A stretch of DNA of 12,985 bases. Source: an uncultured Succinivibrionaceae bacterium. GTDB taxonomy: Bacteria > Pseudomonadota > Gammaproteobacteria > Enterobacterales > Succinivibrionaceae. The notes under the pieces were generated by a model. That model saw nothing but the letters and a program-made list of their open reading frames with translations. It was not told the DNA's origin and searched no databases. Position 1 is the stretch's first letter. Each line of letters opens with the position of its first letter. The stretch is taken from NCBI GenBank assembly GCA_900539665.1, contig UQCV01000067.1, positions 1 to 12,985 of the forward strand, read 5' to 3'. The translations under genes were made by a program, and so were the position numbers. Below are positions 1 to 6,491 of the stretch, in pieces.

Positions 1-58
1 ACCCCTAATAGTTTTGCAGCTTGACCTATGGAAATTATTTTTGACATACTCTTAATAC

Positions 59-75
59 CTACCAAATATTGGTAG
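59..75. repeat. perfect 17-bp inverted repeat, operator-like
   Basis: CTACCAA-ATA-TTGGTAG is a perfect 7-bp dyad with a 3-bp centre. A consensus -35 hexamer TTGACA sits just upstream at 41-46, and an extended -10-like TGTTATAAA lies at 77-85, though the two are not spaced as one promoter. The dyad looks like a binding site for a dimeric repressor, but I do not recognise the regulator, and no gene begins directly downstream before urtA. Confidence 0.4.
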
Positions 76-227
76 ATGTTATAAACAATTTATATATTTA
101 ACGCAACAGTTAATTAACCCTAAAGTAAGCCCCTTAAAACACCCCAAAAAGCTTTCGCGCCTCATCCAATAGGCAATAGGGGCTAACAATAGAGCCTAAA
201 TGACCGTACTTTATACGCGTACTAAAT

Positions 228-286
228 TTCCAAAAACAAAACCCAAAAAACAAACTAGAGCCCCAAAAACAAACCACCAAAAATAA
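228..286 (+). other. C/A-rich, G-poor tract with repeated CCAAAAACAAA-like units
   Basis: The + strand here is almost only A and C, with related units at 230-240, 242-254 and 261-274. A C-rich, G-poor transcript of this kind resembles Rho utilisation sites, so it might help end transcription arriving from the left. It may equally be simple-sequence drift. Confidence 0.25.
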
Positions 287-371
287 AGCTCAATCAAAGA
301 CAATTTTAAGCAAAAGCTTTTTTAGCTCGCACGGCGCAAGCTCCTTTTAAACTTAAAAAACCTCGGACCAA

Positions 372-388
372 AACTCCAAAATGGTGCG
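372..388. promoter_or_regulatory. NtrC-like binding site 1 (one strong half-site)
   Basis: AACTCCAAAATGGTGCG matches the known enteric NtrC dyad pattern (TGCACCAnnnTGGTGCA) well in the centre and right half and poorly in the left half. Its centre is 29 bp from that of site 2, close to three helical turns, and about 220 bp upstream of the predicted urtA start of transcription, a normal enhancer distance. Confidence 0.45.
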
Positions 389-400
389 TTTTTAGGAAAC

Positions 401-417
401 CGCACTTAATTTGTGCA
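401..417. promoter_or_regulatory. NtrC-like binding site 2 (GCAC-N7-GTGC)
   Basis: CGCACTTAATTTGTGCA contains the GCAC and GTGC half-sites in the exact 7-bp spacing of enteric NtrC sites. It is paired with a weaker site about three helical turns upstream and lies about 190 bp before the predicted sigma-54 start point. The combination suggests a nitrogen-limitation enhancer; the assignment is inferred from pattern only. Confidence 0.6.
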
Positions 418-573
418 CAGAAATTACACAAAAACCTATTTTAGGGCTCTTTAGGTGAACGTCTTTGCGCCTGTGCTTGGCAAAATTTACTTAAGAACTA
501 AAATCTGTGTATTAATGAACGCGCGCACACGTAGGCTAATAAAATTTCCTTTCGTAGCATAAAATTCTAAAGG

Positions 574-589
574 TGGCACGCAAATTGCT
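574..589 (+). promoter_or_regulatory. sigma-54 (RpoN) -24/-12 promoter of urtA
   Basis: TGGCACG-CAAA-TTGCT matches the sigma-54 consensus TGGCACG-N4-TTGCW at every fixed position, with the invariant GG (575-576) and GC (587-588) 12 bp apart. Transcription should start near 599-600, giving a leader of about 41 nt before urtA. Together with the NtrC-like sites upstream, this implies nitrogen-regulated transcription of the urea importer. Confidence 0.85.
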
Positions 590-640
590 CCATGGTAAGA
601 AACTAAAAAAATCTTCCTACTTATCAATGGAGACACATAT

Positions 641-1921
641 ATGGTGAAACTTAGTAAACTTGCCATCGCAGCTTTGCTTTCTACAGTGCTTGGTAGCCAA
701 GCTTATGCCGCTGATGACACCGTTAAAATCGGCGTGTTACATTCTCTTTCTGGAACCATGGCTATTTCAGAAACCTCTCTTAAAGATACTCTCCTGATGC
801 TCGTTGAAGAACAGAACAAAAAGGGCGGGGTTTTAGGGAAAAAAATCGAAGCTGTGGTAGTCGATCCGGCTTCTAATTGGCCTTTGTTCGCAGAAAAAGC
901 CCGTGAGTTAATTCAAAAGGACAAAGTCGCTGCCATCTTTGGTTGTTGGACTTCTGTTTCTCGTAAGTCAGTGCTTCCAGTAGTAGAAGAACTCGATGGG
1001 ATTTTATTCTACCCAGTACAGTATGAAGGTGAAGAATCATCTAAAAACGTATTCTACACTGGGGCAGCTCCTAACCAGCAGGCCATCCCAGCTGTTGATT
1101 ATTTGTTAAAGCAGGGCGTTAAGCGTTGGGCTTTAGTTGGGACTGACTACGTATATCCACGTACTGCTAACAAGGTACTTGAAGCTTACCTTAAATCTAG
1201 GGGCTTTACCGACAAAGACATCATGATTAGCTACACTCCATTTGGTCATTCAGATTGGCAGTCAATCGTTGCTGACATTAAAAAGTTTGGTGGCGCTGGC
1301 GAAAAGACCGCGGTGATCTCTACCATTAACGGGGACGCTAACGTACCTTTCTACAAGGAACTAGCAAACCAGGGCGTTTCTGCGCGTGATATTCCTGTTA
1401 TCGCGTTCTCTGTGGGGGAAGAAGAATTAGCCGGGATCGATACTAAACCTCTTGTTGGCCACTTAGCCGCTTGGAACTATTTTGAAAGCGTAGATAGCGA
1501 CTTAAACGACGACTTCGTTGAAAAGTGGCACAAGTTTACTGGCAATGAAAAGCGCGTGACTAACGACCCAATGGAAGCAACCTATATCGGCTTTAACATG
1601 TGGGTACAGGCGGTGGAAAAAGCCGGGACTACCGATTACAACGCTGTTCAGGATGCTTTGATTGGGATTAGCGTACCAAACTTAAGCGGTGGGATTGCGA
1701 CTATGATGCCAAATCACCACATCACTAAACCTGTGTTTATCGGCGAAATCCAGGACGACGGTCAGTTTGAAATTGTTGACTCAACCTCAGGGACCGTAGT
1801 TGGTGATGCTTGGTCTGATTACCTCCCAGGCTCACGTGATTTGATTTCCGATTGGAGAAAGCCAATGTCCTGCGGTAACTTCAACGTAACTACCGGCAAG
1901 TGTGGTGGCGCTTCTAAGTAA
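641..1921 (+). CDS. urtA: urea ABC transporter, periplasmic urea-binding protein UrtA
   Basis: Substrate-binding subunit of the high-affinity urea importer; it captures urea in the periplasm and delivers it to UrtB and UrtC. The 426-residue product starts with a Sec signal peptide (MVKLSKLAIAALLSTVLGSQ, then AYA before the likely cut at ADDT, about residue 24). The mature part opens with KIGVLHSLSGTMA, typical of the branched-chain amino acid/urea-type binding fold, and carries the UrtA-like segments FGCWTSVSRKSVLPV (about 101-115) and LFYPVQYEGEESS, plus a two-cysteine tail near the C-terminus. The start is supported by GGAG at 629-632, 8 nt before ATG. It is the first gene after the sigma-54 promoter and is followed by a hairpin with a T-run that probably lowers expression of the later genes. 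Length is normal for UrtA. Assignment is very secure because all five urt genes and urease follow. Confidence 0.96.
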   Translation: MVKLSKLAIAALLSTVLGSQAYAADDTVKIGVLHSLSGTMAISETSLKDTLLMLVEEQNKKGGVLGKKIEAVVVDPASNWPLFAEKARELIQKDKVAAIFGCWTSVSRKSVLPVVEELDGILFYPVQYEGEESSKNVFYTGAAPNQQAIPAVDYLLKQGVKRWALVGTDYVYPRTANKVLEAYLKSRGFTDKDIMISYTPFGHSDWQSIVADIKKFGGAGEKTAVISTINGDANVPFYKELANQGVSARDIPVIAFSVGEEELAGIDTKPLVGHLAAWNYFESVDSDLNDDFVEKWHKFTGNEKRVTNDPMEATYIGFNMWVQAVEKAGTTDYNAVQDALIGISVPNLSGGIATMMPNHHITKPVFIGEIQDDGQFEIVDSTSGTVVGDAWSDYLPGSRDLISDWRKPMSCGNFNVTTGKCGGASK

Positions 1922-1936
1922 TCTTTAACACATTTT

Positions 1937-1954
1937 TGTAAATCTAATTTTACA
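1937..1954 (+). other. small hairpin after urtA
   Basis: TGTAAA (1937-1942) and TTTACA (1949-1954) form a 6-bp stem with a 6-nt loop, 15 nt after the urtA stop. It lacks a following T-run, so it is more likely a 3'-end mRNA stabiliser than a terminator. It is weak on its own. Confidence 0.3.
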
Positions 1955-1969
1955 GCAAGTGGTAGCTAA

Positions 1970-2018
1970 CCTCTTTCGCCAAGGGAGCCAGAATAGGTGT
2001 GACGGAAGAGGTTTTTTT
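1970..2018 (+). terminator. attenuator-like hairpin with T7 tract between urtA and urtB
   Basis: CCTCTTTCG (1970-1978) pairs with CGGAAGAGG (2003-2011) over nine positions, including one G-U wobble, and is followed at once by seven T's (2012-2018). The loop is long (24 nt), so termination is probably partial. The placement, between the binding-protein gene and the first permease gene, is where many ABC operons reduce downstream expression. Confidence 0.6.
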
Positions 2019-2036
2019 AGCTGGGAACAAAAGCCT

Positions 2037-3644
2037 ATGAAAATACCTAAATTGATTTATGCGGTGCTGTTTGTATTTTTGGGGAGTTTGATCCCACAAA
2101 CGGTACAAGCTTTAACTCCCGATGAAGCTTTGGTAGTCCTTGGGGACAAAAAGAGTTCTTTTGAGGACAAGAAAGAAGCTTTTGGGGCGGTTGCAACTAG
2201 TTCTGTTAGTTGGTCTCAATTGCTTCTTGATGCAGCGACAGACGGTAATCTTTATTACAGCAAAAAAAGTGGCGCTTTGTTTGCGGAAGTAAACGGCACT
2301 TACTTTGAGGTTAAAAGCGGAACTGCTTTTAACGGTAAAAAGCGCGAATTAAAGCGAGTGGCTGTAAATAACAGCATCCGTGAAAGCTTAAATCTTTTAA
2401 GTGCTATGCGGACTTTGGCAGATAAATCTCTGCCGGAAGAAGAACGCATTGAAAGCGCTCGCGCCTTAGTCGGCCGCGTATCGCAAGAAGATGCAGCTAA
2501 GTTGCAACTTCTGCGTGACCTTTATATAAAGTCAGCGCCAGAGCTTTCAGAAATGATTGATTACGTCATCGCTTCAGCCGATTTAAACGATGCTGATCCA
2601 AAGATTAGAAATGGGGCGATGCACATTCTCTCTTCTTTTAGATCTCCTGTCATGATGCAAAAGCTTGGTGATATTGCTGTGACCGATAAAGACGTAGCTA
2701 ACCGCGCCTTTGCAGAAAAGCAATTAAAAAGCTTAGAGTCCTCGCAAAGCATTTATAGCGGGATGGAAACTCTATACTTTGGGTTAAGCTTAGGTTCAGT
2801 CCTTGTGCTTGCCGCTATTGGTTTGACCATTACCTTTGGGGTAATGGGGGTTATCAATATGGCGCATGGCGAACTCATGATGATTGGGGCTTACACCGTG
2901 TATGTCATGCAGCAGGCGATGCCAAATCATTCAGGTTTAGCTTTAATCTTATCAATTCCAATGGCCTTTATCGTAAGTGGTCTAACTGGGATTATTATCG
3001 AACGCACAGTGATTCGCCATCTCTATGGGCGCCCGCTAGAAACCTTATTGGCAACTTTTGGGATAAGTTTACTGTTACAGCAATTAGTCCGCACCATCTT
3101 CTCGGCGCTAAACCGCAACGTGGTTATCCCTGATTTTATGAGTGGGGCGTACAAGATTAACGAATTCTTCTCTATTACCTATAACCGTTTATACATCATT
3201 ATCTTCTGTTTTGGGGTGTTCTTTGCTTTACGTTGGATTTTGCAGCATTCAAGACTAGGGCTTGAAGTGCGTTCTGTTTCTCAAAACCGAGCCATGGCGC
3301 GCAACATGGGGGTGCGTTCAGGGCGCGTTAATGCCTTGACCTTTGGTTTAGGTTCAGGGATCGCCGGCTTAGCTGGGGTGGCGTTATCACAGCTCACTAA
3401 CGTAGGGCCAAACTTGGGGCAAAACTACATTGTCGATTCATTCTTAGTCGTCGTCTTCGGTGGTAGCGGTAACATTTGGGGCACCATGTTAGCGGGGATG
3501 ATTTTAGGGGTGGCCAACAAGGTCTTAGAACCAGTAGCTGGCGCGATGTTAGCGAAGATTTTGATTCTCGTTGGGGTGATTGTATTTATTCAGAAGCGTC
3601 CACGTGGGTTATTCCCAGTACGCGGCAGATCAGTGGAGGATTAG
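2037..3644 (+). CDS. urtB: urea ABC transporter, permease subunit UrtB
   Basis: Inner-membrane channel subunit that pairs with UrtC to move urea into the cytoplasm. I place the start at ATG 2037, giving 535 residues. The frame stays open upstream to a GTG at 1959, but that longer start would sit before the attenuator hairpin and would put a non-signal-like sequence in front of the obvious signal peptide (MKIPKLIYAVLFVFLGSLIP, then QTVQA). A moderate GGGAA lies at 2023-2027. Residues from about 26 to 240 form the soluble N-terminal domain typical of UrtB. From about residue 245 a LivH-type membrane domain follows (LYFGLSLGSVLVLAAIGLTI; FGVMGVINMAHGELMMIGAY), with a late GSGNIWGTMLAG segment resembling the contact loop for the ATPases. 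The C-terminus ends in RPRGLFPVRG, usual for this family. The gene ends 3 nt before urtC. Confidence 0.93.
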   Translation: MKIPKLIYAVLFVFLGSLIPQTVQALTPDEALVVLGDKKSSFEDKKEAFGAVATSSVSWSQLLLDAATDGNLYYSKKSGALFAEVNGTYFEVKSGTAFNGKKRELKRVAVNNSIRESLNLLSAMRTLADKSLPEEERIESARALVGRVSQEDAAKLQLLRDLYIKSAPELSEMIDYVIASADLNDADPKIRNGAMHILSSFRSPVMMQKLGDIAVTDKDVANRAFAEKQLKSLESSQSIYSGMETLYFGLSLGSVLVLAAIGLTITFGVMGVINMAHGELMMIGAYTVYVMQQAMPNHSGLALILSIPMAFIVSGLTGIIIERTVIRHLYGRPLETLLATFGISLLLQQLVRTIFSALNRNVVIPDFMSGAYKINEFFSITYNRLYIIIFCFGVFFALRWILQHSRLGLEVRSVSQNRAMARNMGVRSGRVNALTFGLGSGIAGLAGVALSQLTNVGPNLGQNYIVDSFLVVVFGGSGNIWGTMLAGMILGVANKVLEPVAGAMLAKILILVGVIVFIQKRPRGLFPVRGRSVED

Positions 3645-3647
3645 GCC

Positions 3648-4787
3648 ATGATTGCAGCTTTATTAAAAAAAGACCGGCCTGGTTTTAGTGTCCTCGGCGC
3701 CGTTTGGATCTTTGTGTTCCTAATTTTGGCGGGGAATGTATTTTTTGAAGATGGCAGTTTGTTTTACGTAGGCTCAAATACGGTTACTCTTTTTGGTAAG
3801 TATTTGTGTTACGCCTTACTCGCCGTTTCCTTAGACCTTATTTGGGGTTACTTAGGTATTCTTTCTTTAGGCCACGCTGCGTTTTTCGGGTTAGGTGGCT
3901 ATGTGATGGGGATGTACCTCATGCGCCAAATCGGGGACCGTGGGGTTTATGGTAATCCTGAATTACCGGACTTTATGGTGTTCCTTAACTGGACTGAGCT
4001 ACCTTGGTATTGGCAGGGCGTGAACCACTTTTGGGTGGCGGCACTATTAATTGTCTTAGTGCCTGGGCTTTTAGCCTTTATATTTGGTTACTTTGCTTTT
4101 AGATCAAGAGTTGGGGGTGTTTACCTTTCTATTATTACCCAGTCATTAACCTTTGCTTTAGCATTGGCGTTCTTTAGAAACGAAACTGGCTTTGGGGGCA
4201 ATAACGGTTTAACTGACTTTAAGGATATTTGGGGTTTTACCTTAGCATCTGACAACACTAGATTATGTCTTTTAGTGCTTTCAGCTGTGGCCTTAACTGC
4301 AGGTTATGCGCTTTGTCGCTACCTTATGAATTCACGTTTAGGCCGGGTGACCATGGCGATTCGTGATGCTGAAAGCCGGACTCGTTTTATGGGGTATCGT
4401 GTTGAACGCTTTAAGTTAGCAATCTTTACCGTAGCTGCGATATTAGCCGGGGTTGCTGGGGCCCTTTATGTCCCACAGGTTGGGATTATCAACCCAGGTG
4501 AATTTAGCCCAATTAACTCCATTGAGCTCGTAATTTGGGTAGCTGTGGGTGGCCGTGCTTCACTTTACGGCGCGATTGTCGGGGCTATTTTAGTAAATTA
4601 CGCGAAGACGGTCTTTACCGGGGTCTTCCCAGATGGTTGGCTCTACGCCTTAGGCTTAATCTTTGTGTTGGTAACCTTATTCTTACCAAAGGGCTTAATT
4701 GGCATTATGGCGATGCTTAAAGCTCAGCAAGAAAAGATGGCTGCCAAAAAAGCTGCCTTGGCTGCGGCAAGTGTTGAGTCAAAGTAG
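3648..4787 (+). CDS. urtC: urea ABC transporter, permease subunit UrtC
   Basis: Second membrane subunit of the urea importer, 379 residues, LivM-like. Several hydrophobic helices are visible (for example GAVWIFVFLILAGNVFF near the start, LLIVLVPGLLAFIFGYFAF mid-protein and YALGLIFVLVTLFLPKGLIG near the end). The LDLIWGYLGILSLGHAAFFGLGGY segment (about 62-85) and AVGGRASLYGAIVGAILVNY are characteristic of LivM/UrtC permeases. The tail is short, lysine- and alanine-rich and probably cytoplasmic. ATG 3648 follows GGAGG (3635-3639) at 8 nt, and the gap to urtB is only 3 nt, so the two are probably translated from one mRNA. The stop codon of this gene overlaps the ribosome binding site of urtD. 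Confidence 0.94.
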   Translation: MIAALLKKDRPGFSVLGAVWIFVFLILAGNVFFEDGSLFYVGSNTVTLFGKYLCYALLAVSLDLIWGYLGILSLGHAAFFGLGGYVMGMYLMRQIGDRGVYGNPELPDFMVFLNWTELPWYWQGVNHFWVAALLIVLVPGLLAFIFGYFAFRSRVGGVYLSIITQSLTFALALAFFRNETGFGGNNGLTDFKDIWGFTLASDNTRLCLLVLSAVALTAGYALCRYLMNSRLGRVTMAIRDAESRTRFMGYRVERFKLAIFTVAAILAGVAGALYVPQVGIINPGEFSPINSIELVIWVAVGGRASLYGAIVGAILVNYAKTVFTGVFPDGWLYALGLIFVLVTLFLPKGLIGIMAMLKAQQEKMAAKKAALAAASVESK

Positions 4788-4796
4788 GAGGGCGTT

Positions 4797-5627
4797 ATGA
4801 ATAAAAAGAGTTTTGCGCAGTTTGCGGGTAAGTTTTTAAAGAAGCACGTTAGTCATCATGATGTAGCTCCGGATGATTCTCACGGGATGCTCTTATATCT
4901 TGAAGGCATTACTAAGAGCTTTGACGGGTTTAAAGCGATTAACGATTTAAACCTTTACATTGAAGAAGGTGAATTGCGATGCATTATTGGGCCTAATGGA
5001 GCTGGTAAGTCAACCATGATGGATATCATTACCGGTAAAACTAGACCTGACACCGGTTCTGCTTGGTTTGGGCAAAATATCAATTTACTCGAATTAGATG
5101 AACCGGCGATAGCCCAAGCTGGGATCGGGCGTAAGTTCCAAAAACCAACAGTTTTTGAAAACATGTCAGTTGATGAAAACCTTGAACTAGCGTTAGCAGG
5201 GCCTAAAACCGTATGGTCAACTTTACGCGGCAAACTAAGTGCCGAAGAACGCGATATGCGTGACAGCGTTTTAGAATTGGTCGGGCTAAAGGATTTACGA
5301 AGCCGTGATGGGCGCGTTTTATCGCACGGGCAAAAACAATGGTTGGAGCTCGGGATGCTTTTAATGCAAAAGCCACGACTCTTGTTAGTTGACGAACCGG
5401 TTACGGGGATGACGCGTCAGGAAATGGAAAAAACAGCAGAGTTGTTATTGTCCCTTGAAGGAACGCATACCGTAGTCGTCGTTGAACACGATATGGACTT
5501 TGTGCGTAGCATTGCGCGTCGCGTGACCGTTTTACACCAAGGTCACGTTCTCGCCGAAGGTTCCATGGATCAAGTGCAAGCAGATCCACGGGTAGTTGAG
5601 GTTTATTTGGGGACAGCAGCATGTTAG
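4797..5627 (+). CDS. urtD: urea ABC transporter, ATPase subunit UrtD
   Basis: Cytoplasmic ATP-binding subunit that drives urea import together with UrtE; 276 residues, LivG-like. Visible motifs are Walker A GPNGAGKS (65-72), an ABC signature LSHGQK (175-180; the usual second G is H, as is common in UrtD), Walker B LLLVDEP (195-201) and the switch histidine H231 in VVEHD. The first 30 or so residues are a lysine- and histidine-containing leader before the ABC domain begins near MLLYLEGITKSF. A strong ribosome binding site, AGGAGGG, lies at 4786-4792, 4 nt before ATG and overlapping the urtC stop. The gene ends inside the first codons of urtE. Confidence 0.95.
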   Translation: MNKKSFAQFAGKFLKKHVSHHDVAPDDSHGMLLYLEGITKSFDGFKAINDLNLYIEEGELRCIIGPNGAGKSTMMDIITGKTRPDTGSAWFGQNINLLELDEPAIAQAGIGRKFQKPTVFENMSVDENLELALAGPKTVWSTLRGKLSAEERDMRDSVLELVGLKDLRSRDGRVLSHGQKQWLELGMLLMQKPRLLLVDEPVTGMTRQEMEKTAELLLSLEGTHTVVVVEHDMDFVRSIARRVTVLHQGHVLAEGSMDQVQADPRVVEVYLGTAAC

Positions 5628-6316
5628 ATATCAAAAATCTTAATCAGTTTTACGGTCAAAGTCATACCCTTTGGGATTTGTCACTCCATGTAAACAAAGG
5701 TGAATGCTTGTGTGTTATGGGGCGTAACGGGGTGGGTAAAACGACCTTAATGGATACCATTATGGGACAACATCCGTTAGCGTCTGGCTCCATTATTTTA
5801 GATGGTCAAGATATCACTAAGCTACCCGTGGAAGACCACGGAAGAGTAGGGATTGGTTACGTCCCGCAAGGGCGTCAGATTTTTCCACTATTAACCGTAG
5901 AAGAAAACTTAAAGATCGGGCTCCCGGCGCGCCGTGATGGTTTAAAAACCATTCCCAAGCAGGTTTATGACATGTTTCCGGTGCTTTACGATATGAAGCA
6001 TCGCCAAGGTGGGGACTTGTCAGGGGGGCAACAACAACAGCTTGCGATTGGTCGGGCCTTAGTAACCGACCCAAAGCTTATCATCTTTGATGAACCAACA
6101 GAAGGGATTCAGCCTAATATCGTGGCAGAAATTGCAAGCATCGTGCGCCGGCTCAATAAGGAAATTGGCTTAACAGTGCTCTTAGTCGAACAAAAGTTAC
6201 CATTTGCCCGCAAGATGGGCGATAGGTTCTTTATTATCGACCGTGGTCATGGGGTAGCCGAAGGCTTAATGGTAGACCTTGATGAGAGCTTAATTAAAAA
6301 GTATCTCACGGTTTAA
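5621..6316 (+). CDS. urtE: urea ABC transporter, ATPase subunit UrtE
   Basis: Second cytoplasmic ATPase of the urea importer; 231 residues, LivF-like. Walker A is GRNGVGKT (34-41), signature LSGGQQ (133-138) and Walker B LIIFDEP (153-159). The switch position reads LLVEQ with glutamine (Q191) in place of histidine, which is normal in the LivF/UrtE branch rather than a defect. The gene starts within urtD (7-nt overlap, ATGTTAG), so translation is probably coupled to urtD; no separate strong ribosome binding site is seen. It is the last gene of the importer operon and is followed by a strong intrinsic terminator. Confidence 0.95.
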   Translation: MLDIKNLNQFYGQSHTLWDLSLHVNKGECLCVMGRNGVGKTTLMDTIMGQHPLASGSIILDGQDITKLPVEDHGRVGIGYVPQGRQIFPLLTVEENLKIGLPARRDGLKTIPKQVYDMFPVLYDMKHRQGGDLSGGQQQQLAIGRALVTDPKLIIFDEPTEGIQPNIVAEIASIVRRLNKEIGLTVLLVEQKLPFARKMGDRFFIIDRGHGVAEGLMVDLDESLIKKYLTV

Positions 6317-6335
6317 ACGCCTTTGCTGTTTAAAC
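6311..6335. repeat. two copies of the palindrome GTTTAAAC around the urtE stop
   Basis: GTTTAAAC occurs at 6311-6318 (containing the urtE stop codon) and again at 6328-6335. Each copy is self-complementary, and together they can fold into an 8-bp stem with a 9-nt loop. The pairing is AT-rich and lacks a T-run, so it could be a weak mRNA 3' structure ahead of the real terminator, or chance. Confidence 0.3.
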
Positions 6336-6392
6336 TTTGAGGTTACTTTCTTAAAGTGAGTAAAACCCTACCAACTCACCAAAACTTAATTT

Positions 6393-6436
6393 AAGGCCTA
6401 AAAGTTGCAATAAGATTGTGACTTTTAGGCCTTTTT
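6393..6436 (+). terminator. strong intrinsic terminator after urtE
   Basis: The arms 6393-6410 and 6416-6433 pair over 18 positions: 13 perfect pairs (AAGGCCTAAAAGT with ACTTTTAGGCCTT), then two G-U wobbles, then three more pairs, closing a 5-nt loop (TAAGA). The stem ends in T's (6432-6436). This should stop most transcripts leaving the urt operon, so the urease genes need their own promoter or read-through. Confidence 0.88.
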
Positions 6437-6491
6437 GTTGGTGCGCCAAAGTGATAAGAAGCTATAAGTAGCCACGTTTAGTTGGAGTTTT
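6437..6491 (+). promoter_or_regulatory. short ureD leader with possible promoter and dyad
   Basis: A near-palindrome TTGGTGCGCCAA (6438-6449, one central mismatch) lies directly after the terminator, and a -10-like TATAAG is at 6463-6468. A possible -35, TTGGTG at 6438-6443, is 19 bp away, a wide spacing. Some promoter is expected here given the terminator before it, but the sequence match is weak. Confidence 0.25.

Larger units (their letters stand above)
1..573. other. non-coding region upstream of urtA
   Basis: No credible coding frame, tRNA or rRNA is seen in this stretch. It contains a perfect 17-bp inverted repeat near its left end, a C/A-rich G-poor tract around 228-286, and two NtrC-like dyads at 372-417, each listed separately. 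The rest is AT-rich with short runs of A. A possible IHF-like match (pattern WATC..NNNNTTR, imperfect) lies at 502-514 between the NtrC-like sites and the sigma-54 promoter; bending there would be expected for enhancer looping, but the match is too weak to list as a site. The left neighbour is outside the window. Confidence 0.6.

Noticed and set aside
301..355. Possible terminator or hairpin with AAAAGCTTTT and AGCTCGC/GCAAGCT
   Set aside because: The stems are short and interrupted and are not followed by a T-run in the right position on either strand.
412..430. CRP-like TGTG...CACA pattern in the urtA upstream region
   Set aside because: The half-sites are about 9 nt apart instead of 6 and the first half is TGTGC, so it does not fit CRP; the TGTGC belongs to the NtrC-like dyad.
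1526..1541. TGGCAC match inside urtA
   Set aside because: The invariant GC is missing at the required 12-bp distance.
6177..6200. Glutamine instead of histidine in the UrtE switch region as a catalytic defect
   Set aside because: VEQ is the normal reading in LivF/UrtE-type ATPases.
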